64,000 nt of DNA from CAYJBH01 sp964369965 (lineage in GTDB: Bacteria > Bacillota > Clostridia > Oscillospirales > Ruminococcaceae), in NCBI GenBank assembly GCA_964369965.1, contig CAYJGF010000015.1, positions 1 to 64,000 of the forward strand, given 5' to 3'. Under the pieces are notes generated by a model, which did not search any database, was not told the origin of the DNA, and saw nothing but the letters and a program-made list of their open reading frames with translations. Of this stretch, positions 17,899 through 26,127 are shown in pieces. Numbering within the stretch: position 1 is the stretch's first letter; each line of letters begins with the position of its first letter. The translations under genes were made by a program, and so were the position numbers.

Positions 17899-18669
17899 AT
17901 GAACAAATCAAAACGCAAGGTTGTCATTGCCGGCAACTGGAAGATGAATAAAACCCCGTCCGAGGCGGCCGCTCTTATCGAGGAGTTAAAGCCTATCGCT
18001 GCAAATGCCGACTGCGATGTCGTCATCTGCGTGCCCTACGTCGACCTGCCGAAAGCGGTCGAGCTGTGCGCCGGCAGCGGTGTCAAGGTGGGCGCTCAAA
18101 ACGTGCATTTTGAAAAGTCCGGTGCTTTCACCGGTGAGATTTCCGCCGATATGCTTTGCGAGCTCAAAGTCAGCCATGTTGTTATCGGTCACAGCGAGCG
18201 CCGTCAATACTTCGGTGAGACGGATGAGACGGTCTGCAAACGCGCCACCGCCTCTGTCAACGCAGGGCTTGTCGCCATCGTCTGTGTAGGTGAAACCCTT
18301 GCCGACCGCGAGGCAGGCATAACCGAGGAGCTTATCGCACTGCAGGTGAAACGCGGTCTGTCCGGCTTCACCGCCGACATGATGAAGAATGTCGTCATTG
18401 CCTACGAGCCGGTCTGGGCTATCGGCACCGGCGTCACCGCCACCGACGAGCAGGCACAGGAGATCTGCGCATTTATCCGCTCAAAGCTCACCGCCATGTT
18501 CGGTGAAGCTGTCGCTGAGGCTACCACCATCCAGTACGGCGGTTCCATGAACCCGAAAAACGCCGCAAGTCTGCTCGGCATGACCGACATAGACGGCGGT
18601 CTTATCGGCGGTGCCTCGCTTAAATCCGCCGACTTCGCGGTTATCGTCGAGGCAGGCTCCGCTAAATAG
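17899..18669 (+). CDS. tpiA: Triosephosphate isomerase
   Basis: 256 residues. It interconverts dihydroxyacetone phosphate and glyceraldehyde-3-phosphate. The N-terminal GNWKMNK lysine, catalytic His in VIGHSERRQYFGE, catalytic Glu in AYEPVWAIGTG and phosphate loop GGSM/GGLIGGASL are all present. It lies 125 bp after pgk with its own Shine-Dalgarno site (GAAAGGAATAAA), in the same orientation. Confidence 0.97.
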   Translation: MNKSKRKVVIAGNWKMNKTPSEAAALIEELKPIAANADCDVVICVPYVDLPKAVELCAGSGVKVGAQNVHFEKSGAFTGEISADMLCELKVSHVVIGHSERRQYFGETDETVCKRATASVNAGLVAIVCVGETLADREAGITEELIALQVKRGLSGFTADMMKNVVIAYEPVWAIGTGVTATDEQAQEICAFIRSKLTAMFGEAVAEATTIQYGGSMNPKNAASLLGMTDIDGGLIGGASLKSADFAVIVEAGSAK

Positions 18670-18687
18670 AAAGGACATTGTACTTAG

Positions 18688-20202
18688 ATGAAAAAACCTT
18701 TAGTTTTATGCATATTGGACGGTTTTGGCGACCGAAAATCCGCCGAGGGCAACGCGATAATCTCCGCGAACCCACAAAACCTTAATAAAATCTTCACCGA
18801 CTGCCCGACCACCCTTATCGATGCCTCCGGCATGGCGGTGGGTCTGCCGGACGGTCAGATGGGCAACAGCGAGGTCGGTCACACCAACATCGGTGCCGGT
18901 CGCGTGGTCTATCAGGAGCTTACTCGAATAACAAAGTCCATATCGGACGGCGACTTTTTTGAAAATGCCGAGCTGGTCGCCGCTATGAACGCCGCCGCAC
19001 AGGGTGGCAAGGCGGTTCACCTTGCAGGTCTGCTCTCGGACGGCGGTGTGCACTCCCACAACACTCATCTCTATGCCCTTGTGGAGCTTGCAAAAAAATG
19101 CGGTGTCAAGGATGTTTTTGTCCACTGCTTTTTGGACGGTCGCGATGTGCCGCCCTCCAGCGGTGCCGATTTTGTCGCCGAGCTGAACATCGAGCTTAAA
19201 AAAATCGGTCTTGGCAGTATCGCCACCGTCATGGGGCGTTTTTATGCCATGGACCGCGACAACCGCTGGGAGCGCGTGGAAAAAGCCTACCGCGCCATGG
19301 TTCTGGGCGAGGGTGTGAAAAACTCCGACCCCGTTGCCGCCGTGCGCGCGAGCTATGACGAGCAGGTGACCGACGAGTTTGTCCTGCCGACCATCTGCGA
19401 TGAAAATGGCAAGGTTTCCTCCGGCGACAGCATGATCTTCTTCAACTTCCGTCCCGACCGCGCGCGTGAGATTACACGCACCTTTGTGGATGAGAGTTTT
19501 GACGGCTTTGAGCGCCCGAACGGTTTTTTCCCTTTACACTATGTCTGCTTTACGCAGTATGATGCCACCATGCCGAACGTCACCGTCGCGTTCAAGCCGA
19601 CCGGTCTTGACAACACCCTCGGCGAATATCTCTCGGAGCTCGGCAAAACTCAACTGCGCATAGCCGAGACCGAGAAATATGCCCACGTGACATTCTTCTT
19701 CAACGGCGGTGTGGAAAAGGTATACGACGGTGAGGAGCGAGCACTTATCAACTCCCCCAAGGTTGCAACCTACGACCTTAAACCCGAGATGTCGGCGTAC
19801 GAGGTCGCGGACGAGGCGACAAAACGCATAAAGTCCGGCGCCTACGATGTGATTATACTCAACTTTGCCAACTGCGACATGGTCGGTCACACCGGCGTGT
19901 TTGATGCCGCCGTCGCCGCCGTCAAAGCGGTGGACGAGTGTGTCGGCAGGGTGCAAAAGGCGGTGAGCGAGATGGGCGGTGTCATAGTTTTGACCGCCGA
20001 CCACGGCAACGCCGACCAGATGTGTGAGCCGGACGGCTCCGCATTCACCGCACACACCACCTCACCGGTGCCGCTTAGCGTTATCGGCTACGACTGCAAA
20101 CTGCGCAGTGGCGGCTGTCTCGCCGACATCGCCCCGACCATGCTCGACATAATGGGCATACCACAGCCGAGCGAGATGAGCGGCAAATCACTGATAATTT
20201 AG
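18688..20202 (+). CDS. gpmI: 2,3-bisphosphoglycerate-independent phosphoglycerate mutase
   Basis: 504 residues, the usual length of the Mn-dependent enzyme that interconverts 3- and 2-phosphoglycerate. The phosphorylated Ser is in GQMGNSEVGHTNIGAGR; metal ligands occur in ILDGFG, NCDMVGHTG and TADHGNADQM. It starts 18 bases after tpiA, so the two are very likely co-transcribed. Confidence 0.97.
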   Translation: MKKPLVLCILDGFGDRKSAEGNAIISANPQNLNKIFTDCPTTLIDASGMAVGLPDGQMGNSEVGHTNIGAGRVVYQELTRITKSISDGDFFENAELVAAMNAAAQGGKAVHLAGLLSDGGVHSHNTHLYALVELAKKCGVKDVFVHCFLDGRDVPPSSGADFVAELNIELKKIGLGSIATVMGRFYAMDRDNRWERVEKAYRAMVLGEGVKNSDPVAAVRASYDEQVTDEFVLPTICDENGKVSSGDSMIFFNFRPDRAREITRTFVDESFDGFERPNGFFPLHYVCFTQYDATMPNVTVAFKPTGLDNTLGEYLSELGKTQLRIAETEKYAHVTFFFNGGVEKVYDGEERALINSPKVATYDLKPEMSAYEVADEATKRIKSGAYDVIILNFANCDMVGHTGVFDAAVAAVKAVDECVGRVQKAVSEMGGVIVLTADHGNADQMCEPDGSAFTAHTTSPVPLSVIGYDCKLRSGGCLADIAPTMLDIMGIPQPSEMSGKSLII

Positions 20203-20217
20203 CTATTGAATGGAATA

Positions 20218-20260
20218 TGTTTTTTCCTTTTCAGTGAAATGTGCCGAAAAGGAAAAAACA
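20218..20260. promoter_or_regulatory. Perfect 15-bp inverted repeat between gpmI and serC
   Basis: TGTTTTTTCCTTTTC (20218-20232) is exactly complementary to GAAAAGGAAAAAACA (20246-20260) across a 13-base loop. It ends 16 bases before the serC start. It could be a terminator for the glycolytic transcript or an mRNA structure affecting serC. The T-run lies in the stem, not after it. Confidence 0.6.
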
Positions 20261-20276
20261 TCAAGAAAGGAATATA

Positions 20277-21356
20277 ATGAACAGAGTTTTTAACTTCTCG
20301 GCAGGTCCGTCCATGTTGCCACTTCCGGTATTAAAGCAGGTGCAGGAGGATATGCTCTGCTATAAGGACAGCGGTCAATCGGTCATGGAGATGAGCCACC
20401 GCTCCCCTGTCTACGACAAGATTTTCAACGACACAAAAAGTGCTATTATAGACCTACTCGGTGTGCCGGACAGCCATGAGGTGCTGTTTATTCAGGGTGG
20501 CGCGTCGGGTCAGTTTGACATGCTCGCCGCCAATTTAAAGCAAAACGGCACGGCGGACTATGTCGTCACCGGTGAGTTCAGCGGCAAGGCGGCAAAGGCG
20601 GCAAAAAAACTGATAAACGTCAATGTTGTCGCAAGCTCTGAGGATAAAAACTTCTCCTACATACCAAACGCCGGCGACATAAAGCCGAGTGAAGGCAGTG
20701 ACTATCTGCACATCTGCCACAACAACACCATCTTCGGCACGCGTTATACCGACCTGCCGAACTGCGGTGATGTGCCGCTGATTGCGGACTTCAGCAGTAG
20801 TATAATGAGTGAGCCGCTCGATGTCAGCCGCTTTGGGCTTATCTATGCCGGCGCACAGAAAAACATGGCACCTGCCGGCTTTGCGATGGTCATCATCGAC
20901 AAAAACCTGCTCTCGCGCAGTGCCGACAGCCTGCCGATAATGCAAAACTACAACACCTATGTCAAATCAAACAGCATGTTCAACACACCGCCCACCTTTG
21001 CGATATACGTCGCAGGGCTTGTTGCAAACTATATTAAAAACGACATCGGCGGTCTTGAAAACATGGCGAAAATCAATGCCGAAAAGGCGGCGGTACTGTA
21101 TGACTTTATTGATGGTAGCGCACTTTTCAACAACCCCGTTCGCCCCGACTGCCGCAGTGTGATGAACGTCACCTTTGCGACCGGCAATGCCGATATCGAT
21201 GCAAAATTCTGCTCCGAGTCGGCAAAGGCAGGCTTTGTCAACCTCAAAGGTCACCGTTTAGTCGGTGGCATGAGGGCGTCAATCTACAACTCTATGCCGA
21301 GCGAGGGTGTCGAAAAGCTGGTGGAATTTATGAGGGAGTTTGAAAAAAATGTTTAG
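20277..21356 (+). CDS. serC: Phosphoserine aminotransferase
   Basis: 359 residues, class V aminotransferase. It makes 3-phosphoserine from 3-phosphohydroxypyruvate and glutamate. The start NFSAGPSMLP is characteristic, and the PLP lysine lies in YAGAQKNMAPAG. ATG 20277 follows AGAAAGGAATATA; the frame extends to 20241 through the inverted repeat but without a Shine-Dalgarno site. serA overlaps its end, so serine synthesis from glycolytic 3-phosphoglycerate is encoded directly after the glycolytic genes. Confidence 0.95.
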   Translation: MNRVFNFSAGPSMLPLPVLKQVQEDMLCYKDSGQSVMEMSHRSPVYDKIFNDTKSAIIDLLGVPDSHEVLFIQGGASGQFDMLAANLKQNGTADYVVTGEFSGKAAKAAKKLINVNVVASSEDKNFSYIPNAGDIKPSEGSDYLHICHNNTIFGTRYTDLPNCGDVPLIADFSSSIMSEPLDVSRFGLIYAGAQKNMAPAGFAMVIIDKNLLSRSADSLPIMQNYNTYVKSNSMFNTPPTFAIYVAGLVANYIKNDIGGLENMAKINAEKAAVLYDFIDGSALFNNPVRPDCRSVMNVTFATGNADIDAKFCSESAKAGFVNLKGHRLVGGMRASIYNSMPSEGVEKLVEFMREFEKNV

Positions 21357-22518
21357 AATAAAGACGCGCAACAGCATCAGCGACAAAGGTCTCGTCGCAA
21401 TGAAGTCACCACTCTTTACGGTTGGCGACGAGGTGCAAAACCCCCATGCGATACTGGTGCGCAGCAGTAAAATAACGAGCGAGGAGCTTTCGGGCGACCT
21501 GCTCTCCATCGCCCGTGCCGGTGCAGGATACAACAACATACCTGTCGAGGAGTGCACCCAAAAAGGCATAGTTGTCTTTAATACCCCCGGCGCAAACGCC
21601 AACGCGGTCAAGGAGTTGACCATCGCCGCACTTATAGCCGGCTGTCGCAACCTCGGCGACGGCGTTGTCTGGGCTAAGACCCTCAAAGGCAAGGGGGACG
21701 AGGTCCCTGCTTTGGTCGAGAAGGGAAAGTCCCAGTTTGTAGGTCCCGAAATAGGGGGCAAAAAGCTCGGTATTATCGGGCTTGGTGCAATAGGCGTGCT
21801 GGTCGCGAACGCGGCGGTGCACCTCGGCATGGAGGTCTACGGCTATGACCCGTTCATCTCGGTACAGGCGGCGTGGAACCTCTCACGCAGTGTCAAACCC
21901 TGCGCCAACCTCGCCGACCTTTTGGGCAGCTGTGATTTTATATCACTTCACCTGCCGGTCAACAAGGACACCAAAGGCTTTATCAATAAAGAGACGCTCT
22001 CCAACATGAAGGACGGCGCGCGGATCATTAACCTTGCACGCGGCGACCTTGTCGTGAATGCCGACATCATCGCGGCGCTCAACTCCGAGAAGATCTCGGG
22101 CTACATCACCGATTTCCCCACCGACGAGCTTATCGACGTTGCCGGAGTGCTCGCGATACCGCACCTCGGTGCCTCCACCCCCGAGAGTGAGGAGAACTGT
22201 GCGATCATGGCGGTTAATCAGACCAAGGCGTTTTTAAAGTATGGTGAGATTGAAAACAGTGTCAACATGCCGAACATCTCACTGGATGTGTTTGACGGCA
22301 CAAGGATATGTATTTTCAACGAGAACCGCGCCGGACTTCTCTCCGCCATAACCGGGCTTGCCGGTGAGACAGGACTTAATATCGAAAACCTCGTCAATCG
22401 CAGTAGGGGTGACATCGCCTACACCGTTTTAGATGTGCCTTGCGCTGTCGAGCAGGAGGTTGTCGACCGACTTTGCTCCATCGATGGGGTGTTGAGAGTT
22501 CGTATAATTAATTCATAG
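21349..22518 (+). CDS. serA: D-3-phosphoglycerate dehydrogenase with ACT domain
   Basis: 389 residues. It oxidises 3-phosphoglycerate with NAD. The Rossmann motif GLGAIGVLVANAA, the catalytic Arg in NLARGDLV and the His in AIPHLGASTPESEENC are present. The last 75 residues (ICIFNENRAGLLSAITGLAG) form an ACT domain, the usual site of serine feedback. ATG 21349 overlaps serC by 8 bases, with GGGAG 10 bases upstream inside serC, indicating translational coupling. Confidence 0.93.
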   Translation: MFRIKTRNSISDKGLVAMKSPLFTVGDEVQNPHAILVRSSKITSEELSGDLLSIARAGAGYNNIPVEECTQKGIVVFNTPGANANAVKELTIAALIAGCRNLGDGVVWAKTLKGKGDEVPALVEKGKSQFVGPEIGGKKLGIIGLGAIGVLVANAAVHLGMEVYGYDPFISVQAAWNLSRSVKPCANLADLLGSCDFISLHLPVNKDTKGFINKETLSNMKDGARIINLARGDLVVNADIIAALNSEKISGYITDFPTDELIDVAGVLAIPHLGASTPESEENCAIMAVNQTKAFLKYGEIENSVNMPNISLDVFDGTRICIFNENRAGLLSAITGLAGETGLNIENLVNRSRGDIAYTVLDVPCAVEQEVVDRLCSIDGVLRVRIINS

Positions 22519-22542
22519 AAACTCACATAGGATTGCACATAG

Positions 22543-24120
22543 ATGCCACATCCACCATTTACCGATTTAGATTTTGTACATCAAAACCGATTGCCGGTCG
22601 ACGCAGTCGGTTTTGGTTACGATACGGTTGGTGACGCGAGGAATAGCGTTGTCAGCCGACACTATCTGTGTCTTGACGGTGGGTGGGATTTTCTTTTTTA
22701 TCCCTCGATTGACAGCGTGCCGGAGGGGATCGAGTTTTTACGGGACTTCCCCTTTGACTGTGTTGTGAAAACCCCTCACGAGTGGAACGACTCTAAGGTG
22801 GTCGACATCCCCCCTGACAACCAGCAAACACTCTCAAAACGTGTTTTAAACGATAATGCGGTCGGGGTTTATCATCGGACTATTGATGTTACCACCGAAA
22901 TGATGGAGCGCGAGCTTTTTTTGCAACTTGACGGTGTCGGCTCGGCGGCAGAGGTATATGTCGGGGGGAACTATATCGGGTTTTGCCAATCCACCTACGA
23001 TGCCCACCGATTTAACATCGCCGATTTTGTCCTGCGCGGGATAAATCACATCACGATAATTGTCTATCGTATCAGTTACGGGAGTTGTTTTGAGACTTCC
23101 GGCGACGCACCGTGCCTCACCGGACTTTTTCGCAGTGTATGGCTGTGCGGTGAGCCGATATTTCGCATCGACAGTCTGAACATAGACACCGCACTTCAAA
23201 ACAACTATACCGACGCGACACTCACGGTCAAGGCAGGCATTAACGCCGCGGCAGAGCTTGAATCGCTGGAGCTGTGGGGGATATTGTACGATGCCGGCGG
23301 TGCTATAGTCGGCAAGGCTCAGGAAATTCTTTTCGACGTGGTGCGCACCGAGAACTCGGTCGAACTGGAGCTGTCGATATCGCTTGTCGGCGTCAAGCTA
23401 TGGAGTGGTGAGAGCCCATATCTCTACCGCCTTGTGCTATATCTACAGGACGCCCACGGCAACAGCCTTGATCTGCGTTCGAGCTATGTGGGATTTCGTG
23501 AGATTGCCGTGAAAGACAGTGTTTGTCTAAACCTCAACGGTCGCCCCATCAAACTTTTTGGCACGAACTATGTCGAGTGGGACAAAGATTTTAACGGGAT
23601 GTTACGGGAGGAACGCATAGAGGAGTTGCTAATCCGCCTTAAAAAAAGCGACATCAACGCCGTTCGTCTTTTAAACCCTGCCTGTGATATGTTCTATAAC
23701 CTTTGCGATAAGCTCGGCATATCGGTGGTGGAGCAGATTAATTTTGAGGTGGAAAAAAAGATTTTCACTCATGCGCAGTATAGCATGTTTTGCCGTGAAC
23801 GATTGCAGTCTGTGTGTCAACGTTTGAAAAACCACCCCTGCATTATCCTATGGCACCCCCATAAAATGCCGCTGTTTATAAGGGCGAAATTGATAAATAC
23901 ACTAAGAAAAACAGACGGCACAAGACCTTTAATCGGAGTTGCGATAAAGACATTTGACACATTGTCCGGCAGATATCTAAAAAGGGCGCAAAAAATGAAA
24001 GGGTCGGTGTTATTGCTCGACAATGTCGATGTTAAAGGCGCAAACACCACCGTTCGTCTCGATGATTATATCGAAACGATGAGGCGCTGCGAACATATAA
24101 CCGGTATATTCATGTCTTGA
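22543..24120 (+). CDS. Truncated GH2-family (beta-galactosidase-like) protein without catalytic residues
   Basis: 525 residues. The N-terminal jelly-roll sugar-binding domain (LDGGWDFLFYPS, GVYHRTIDV, GVGSAAEVYVGG), the Ig-like domain and the first half of a TIM barrel (LNGRPIKLFGTNY) resemble GH2 enzymes. The acid/base motif WSLGNE reads LWHPHKMP, the conserved RHE of the barrel start reads YVEWD, and the protein stops at GIFMS, where GH2 enzymes have GGFIWDW, so the nucleophile Glu is absent. It is about half the length of LacZ. It follows serA by 24 bases with AGGA upstream of ATG. It may be a carbohydrate-binding remnant or a scaffold. The reading frame itself is intact. Confidence 0.7.
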   Translation: MPHPPFTDLDFVHQNRLPVDAVGFGYDTVGDARNSVVSRHYLCLDGGWDFLFYPSIDSVPEGIEFLRDFPFDCVVKTPHEWNDSKVVDIPPDNQQTLSKRVLNDNAVGVYHRTIDVTTEMMERELFLQLDGVGSAAEVYVGGNYIGFCQSTYDAHRFNIADFVLRGINHITIIVYRISYGSCFETSGDAPCLTGLFRSVWLCGEPIFRIDSLNIDTALQNNYTDATLTVKAGINAAAELESLELWGILYDAGGAIVGKAQEILFDVVRTENSVELELSISLVGVKLWSGESPYLYRLVLYLQDAHGNSLDLRSSYVGFREIAVKDSVCLNLNGRPIKLFGTNYVEWDKDFNGMLREERIEELLIRLKKSDINAVRLLNPACDMFYNLCDKLGISVVEQINFEVEKKIFTHAQYSMFCRERLQSVCQRLKNHPCIILWHPHKMPLFIRAKLINTLRKTDGTRPLIGVAIKTFDTLSGRYLKRAQKMKGSVLLLDNVDVKGANTTVRLDDYIETMRRCEHITGIFMS

Positions 24121-24145
24121 CGGCATACTTACTGTGGTGTATAAT
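24117..24145 (+). promoter_or_regulatory. Sigma-A promoter of galM
   Basis: TTGACG (24117-24122, overlapping the stop codon of the GH2-like gene), 17-bp spacer, perfect TATAAT (24140-24145). Confidence 0.8.
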
Positions 24146-24191
24146 GGATATGCACCGAAAGTATTTACTTCATTGAAAGGACAAACACAAG

Positions 24192-25250
24192 ATGAAAGAG
24201 ATGAAAAAAGAGTTTTTTGGGCTTAATGAGGACGGGAGCGACCTGCTCTCCTACACGCTCGAAAACGATAACGGGACCAGTATCACCGCAATACCATATG
24301 GTGCGACGATAACCTCCCTCAAAACCGCCGACAGAAACGGCAAGTTTGAGGACATCGTGCTCGGCTATGATACCCAGCCGCAGTACGCCGAGGCGGGGAC
24401 CTATTTCGGTGCATTTGTGGGACGGTATGCCAACCGTATAGAGGGGGCGTCGTTCTTTCTTGATAAAAAACTCTATAAATTAGAAAAAAATGACGGCAAC
24501 AACACCCTGCACGGCGGTTTTGCACGATATAGCCACCGCCAATTTGAGGTGGAGGCACAGGACGATCGTATAATATTCACCCTTTTCAGCCCGGACGGCG
24601 ACGGCGGTTATCCCGGCAATTTGCAGGTGAGTGTGACCTACTGCCTTAGCGAGGATGACAAGCTGATCATGGATTATAAGGCGACCTGTGATGCCCTCAC
24701 CATCGCGAATTTCACCAACCACAGTTATTTTAACCTCAACGGTCACGCGAGCGGCGATATCCTCGGGCATATGCTTAAGATAAATGCCGACCGCATTACC
24801 GAGAATAACAGTGAATGTGTTCCGACAGGTGGATATATGCCGGTGACCGGCACCGCCCTCGATTTTAGGACACCCAAACCGGTCGGCAAGGACATCAAGT
24901 CCAGGGAGCCGCAGGTGCAAAATTTTGGCGGCTACGATAACAACTTTGTGCTGAAAAAGGACAAGGGGTTTGACGTCGCGGCGGTGCTGTACAGTGAGCA
25001 AAGCGGCCGCAAAATGACGGTTGTCACCACAAAGCCGGGTATGCAGCTATATACCGGCAACAAGATAGACAACATCACCGGCAAGGACGGCGCTATATAT
25101 AAAGAACATGCAGGGCTGTGTCTTGAGACCGGCTATTTCCCCGGTGGTCCCGATATCGAGGGTTTCCCGAGCGTTATTATGGGTCCTAATGAGCCGTATC
25201 ACCACATCACCGTTTTTGAGTTTGGTGTGGGCGACCCGTTTGCGGAATAG
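24192..25250 (+). CDS. galM: Aldose 1-epimerase (galactose mutarotase family)
   Basis: 352 residues. It interconverts alpha and beta anomers of hexoses. The conserved sequences are AIPYGATITSL, FVGRYANRI, the catalytic His in FTNHSYFNL, GGYDNNFVL, and the catalytic Glu in LCLETGYFPGG (GalM usually has ETQxFPD). Its own promoter lies directly upstream. A DUF896 gene follows after 9 bases. Location is cytoplasmic; the sugar specificity is not shown by the sequence. Confidence 0.92.
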   Translation: MKEMKKEFFGLNEDGSDLLSYTLENDNGTSITAIPYGATITSLKTADRNGKFEDIVLGYDTQPQYAEAGTYFGAFVGRYANRIEGASFFLDKKLYKLEKNDGNNTLHGGFARYSHRQFEVEAQDDRIIFTLFSPDGDGGYPGNLQVSVTYCLSEDDKLIMDYKATCDALTIANFTNHSYFNLNGHASGDILGHMLKINADRITENNSECVPTGGYMPVTGTALDFRTPKPVGKDIKSREPQVQNFGGYDNNFVLKKDKGFDVAAVLYSEQSGRKMTVVTTKPGMQLYTGNKIDNITGKDGAIYKEHAGLCLETGYFPGGPDIEGFPSVIMGPNEPYHHITVFEFGVGDPFAE

Positions 25251-25259
25251 GGTTGTAAG

Positions 25260-25433
25260 ATGGACAAAAAAGAGATAGAGCGCATATCACAACTGGCACG
25301 CAAGGAGAAGGCTGTCGGTCTCTCCCCCGATGAAAAAGAGGAGCAAAAAACCCTGCGTGAGCGTTATATAAAGGCAATTCGCAATAATTTAGAGTGTCAG
25401 TTACAGGGCATAAAACCACCAAAAAAACAGTAG
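25260..25433 (+). CDS. DUF896 (YnzC-type) small protein
   Basis: 57 residues, MDKKEIERISQLARKEKAVG then LSPDEKEEQKTLRERYIKAI. This two-helix pattern is the DUF896 family of Firmicutes (YnzC, YneB operon type), which has no firm function. The ATG at 25260 follows AGGG by 7 bases and lies 9 bases after galM, so they share a transcript. It is short enough to be missed by length-filtered gene calling. Confidence 0.88.
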   Translation: MDKKEIERISQLARKEKAVGLSPDEKEEQKTLRERYIKAIRNNLECQLQGIKPPKKQ

Positions 25434-25530
25434 TTATAAAGCAATGAAAACACACATTTGTCACAAATATCCACTATAATTTATAAGGTATGTTTGGATA
25501 GAATAACAACAAAAAGGACTTGTATTTTAG

Positions 25531-26034
25531 ATGATATTTCACTCACGCAGGGAACTTGACGATATTTTCAGTAATATAATCGAGGACATCATGTCACACA
25601 CCTCGGTGCAGGACATGAAGACGATTTCACAACATTCTAAGCATATAAGTAGGTTTGACCACAGCCTTTATGTCGCGTATACCGGTTTTGTCATCTGTCA
25701 CCGACTCGGTCTTGACTCCCACGCGGCGGCACGTGCCGGCATGTTGCACGATTTCCATGAGCACGATTCGCGCTATACCTCGGCGGCGTTCAAACTGCTG
25801 TTTACCCATGCGACCCATGCATCAAGGCAGGCGAGCGAGCATTTCACCCTTTCTGAAAAAGAGAAGAATATTATAGAGAGCCACATGTGGCCTATCACCC
25901 CGCACAAACTCCCGAAAAGCCGTGAGGCACTCATTATAAACATGGTTGACACCTTTTGCGCCGCTCTGGAGATGGTGGGATACTACAAACGCAGTAAAAA
26001 GATGGTGAAGCTGACAGGATTATGTCCTGTTTGA
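25531..26034 (+). CDS. HD-domain phosphohydrolase-like protein
   Basis: 167 residues. The His/Asp metal motif is recognisable: H in FDHSLYVAY, HD in MLHDFHEHD, and later H in ESHMWP with D in NMVDTFCA. HD proteins of this size hydrolyse nucleotides or related phosphoesters, but the substrate cannot be read from the sequence. AAAAAGGA lies 12 bases before the ATG. The next gene is the large GGDEF/EAL protein with its own promoter. Confidence 0.8.
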   Translation: MIFHSRRELDDIFSNIIEDIMSHTSVQDMKTISQHSKHISRFDHSLYVAYTGFVICHRLGLDSHAAARAGMLHDFHEHDSRYTSAAFKLLFTHATHASRQASEHFTLSEKEKNIIESHMWPITPHKLPKSREALIINMVDTFCAALEMVGYYKRSKKMVKLTGLCPV

Positions 26035-26060
26035 CTTTAGCAACAGAATGAATTTATATA

Positions 26061-26089
26061 TTGTAAATCTTGTATAAATATTGTATAAT
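26061..26089 (+). promoter_or_regulatory. Sigma-A promoter of the GGDEF/EAL gene
   Basis: TTGTAA (26061-26066), 17-bp spacer, perfect TATAAT (26084-26089). Confidence 0.7.
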
Positions 26090-26127
26090 AATATAGAAAC
26101 ATTTTAATATAGGATATATTTCAATAT

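Noticed and set aside
22543..24120. Calling the GH2-like gene a beta-galactosidase
   Set aside because: Both catalytic glutamates are absent and half of the barrel is missing, so no activity is claimed.
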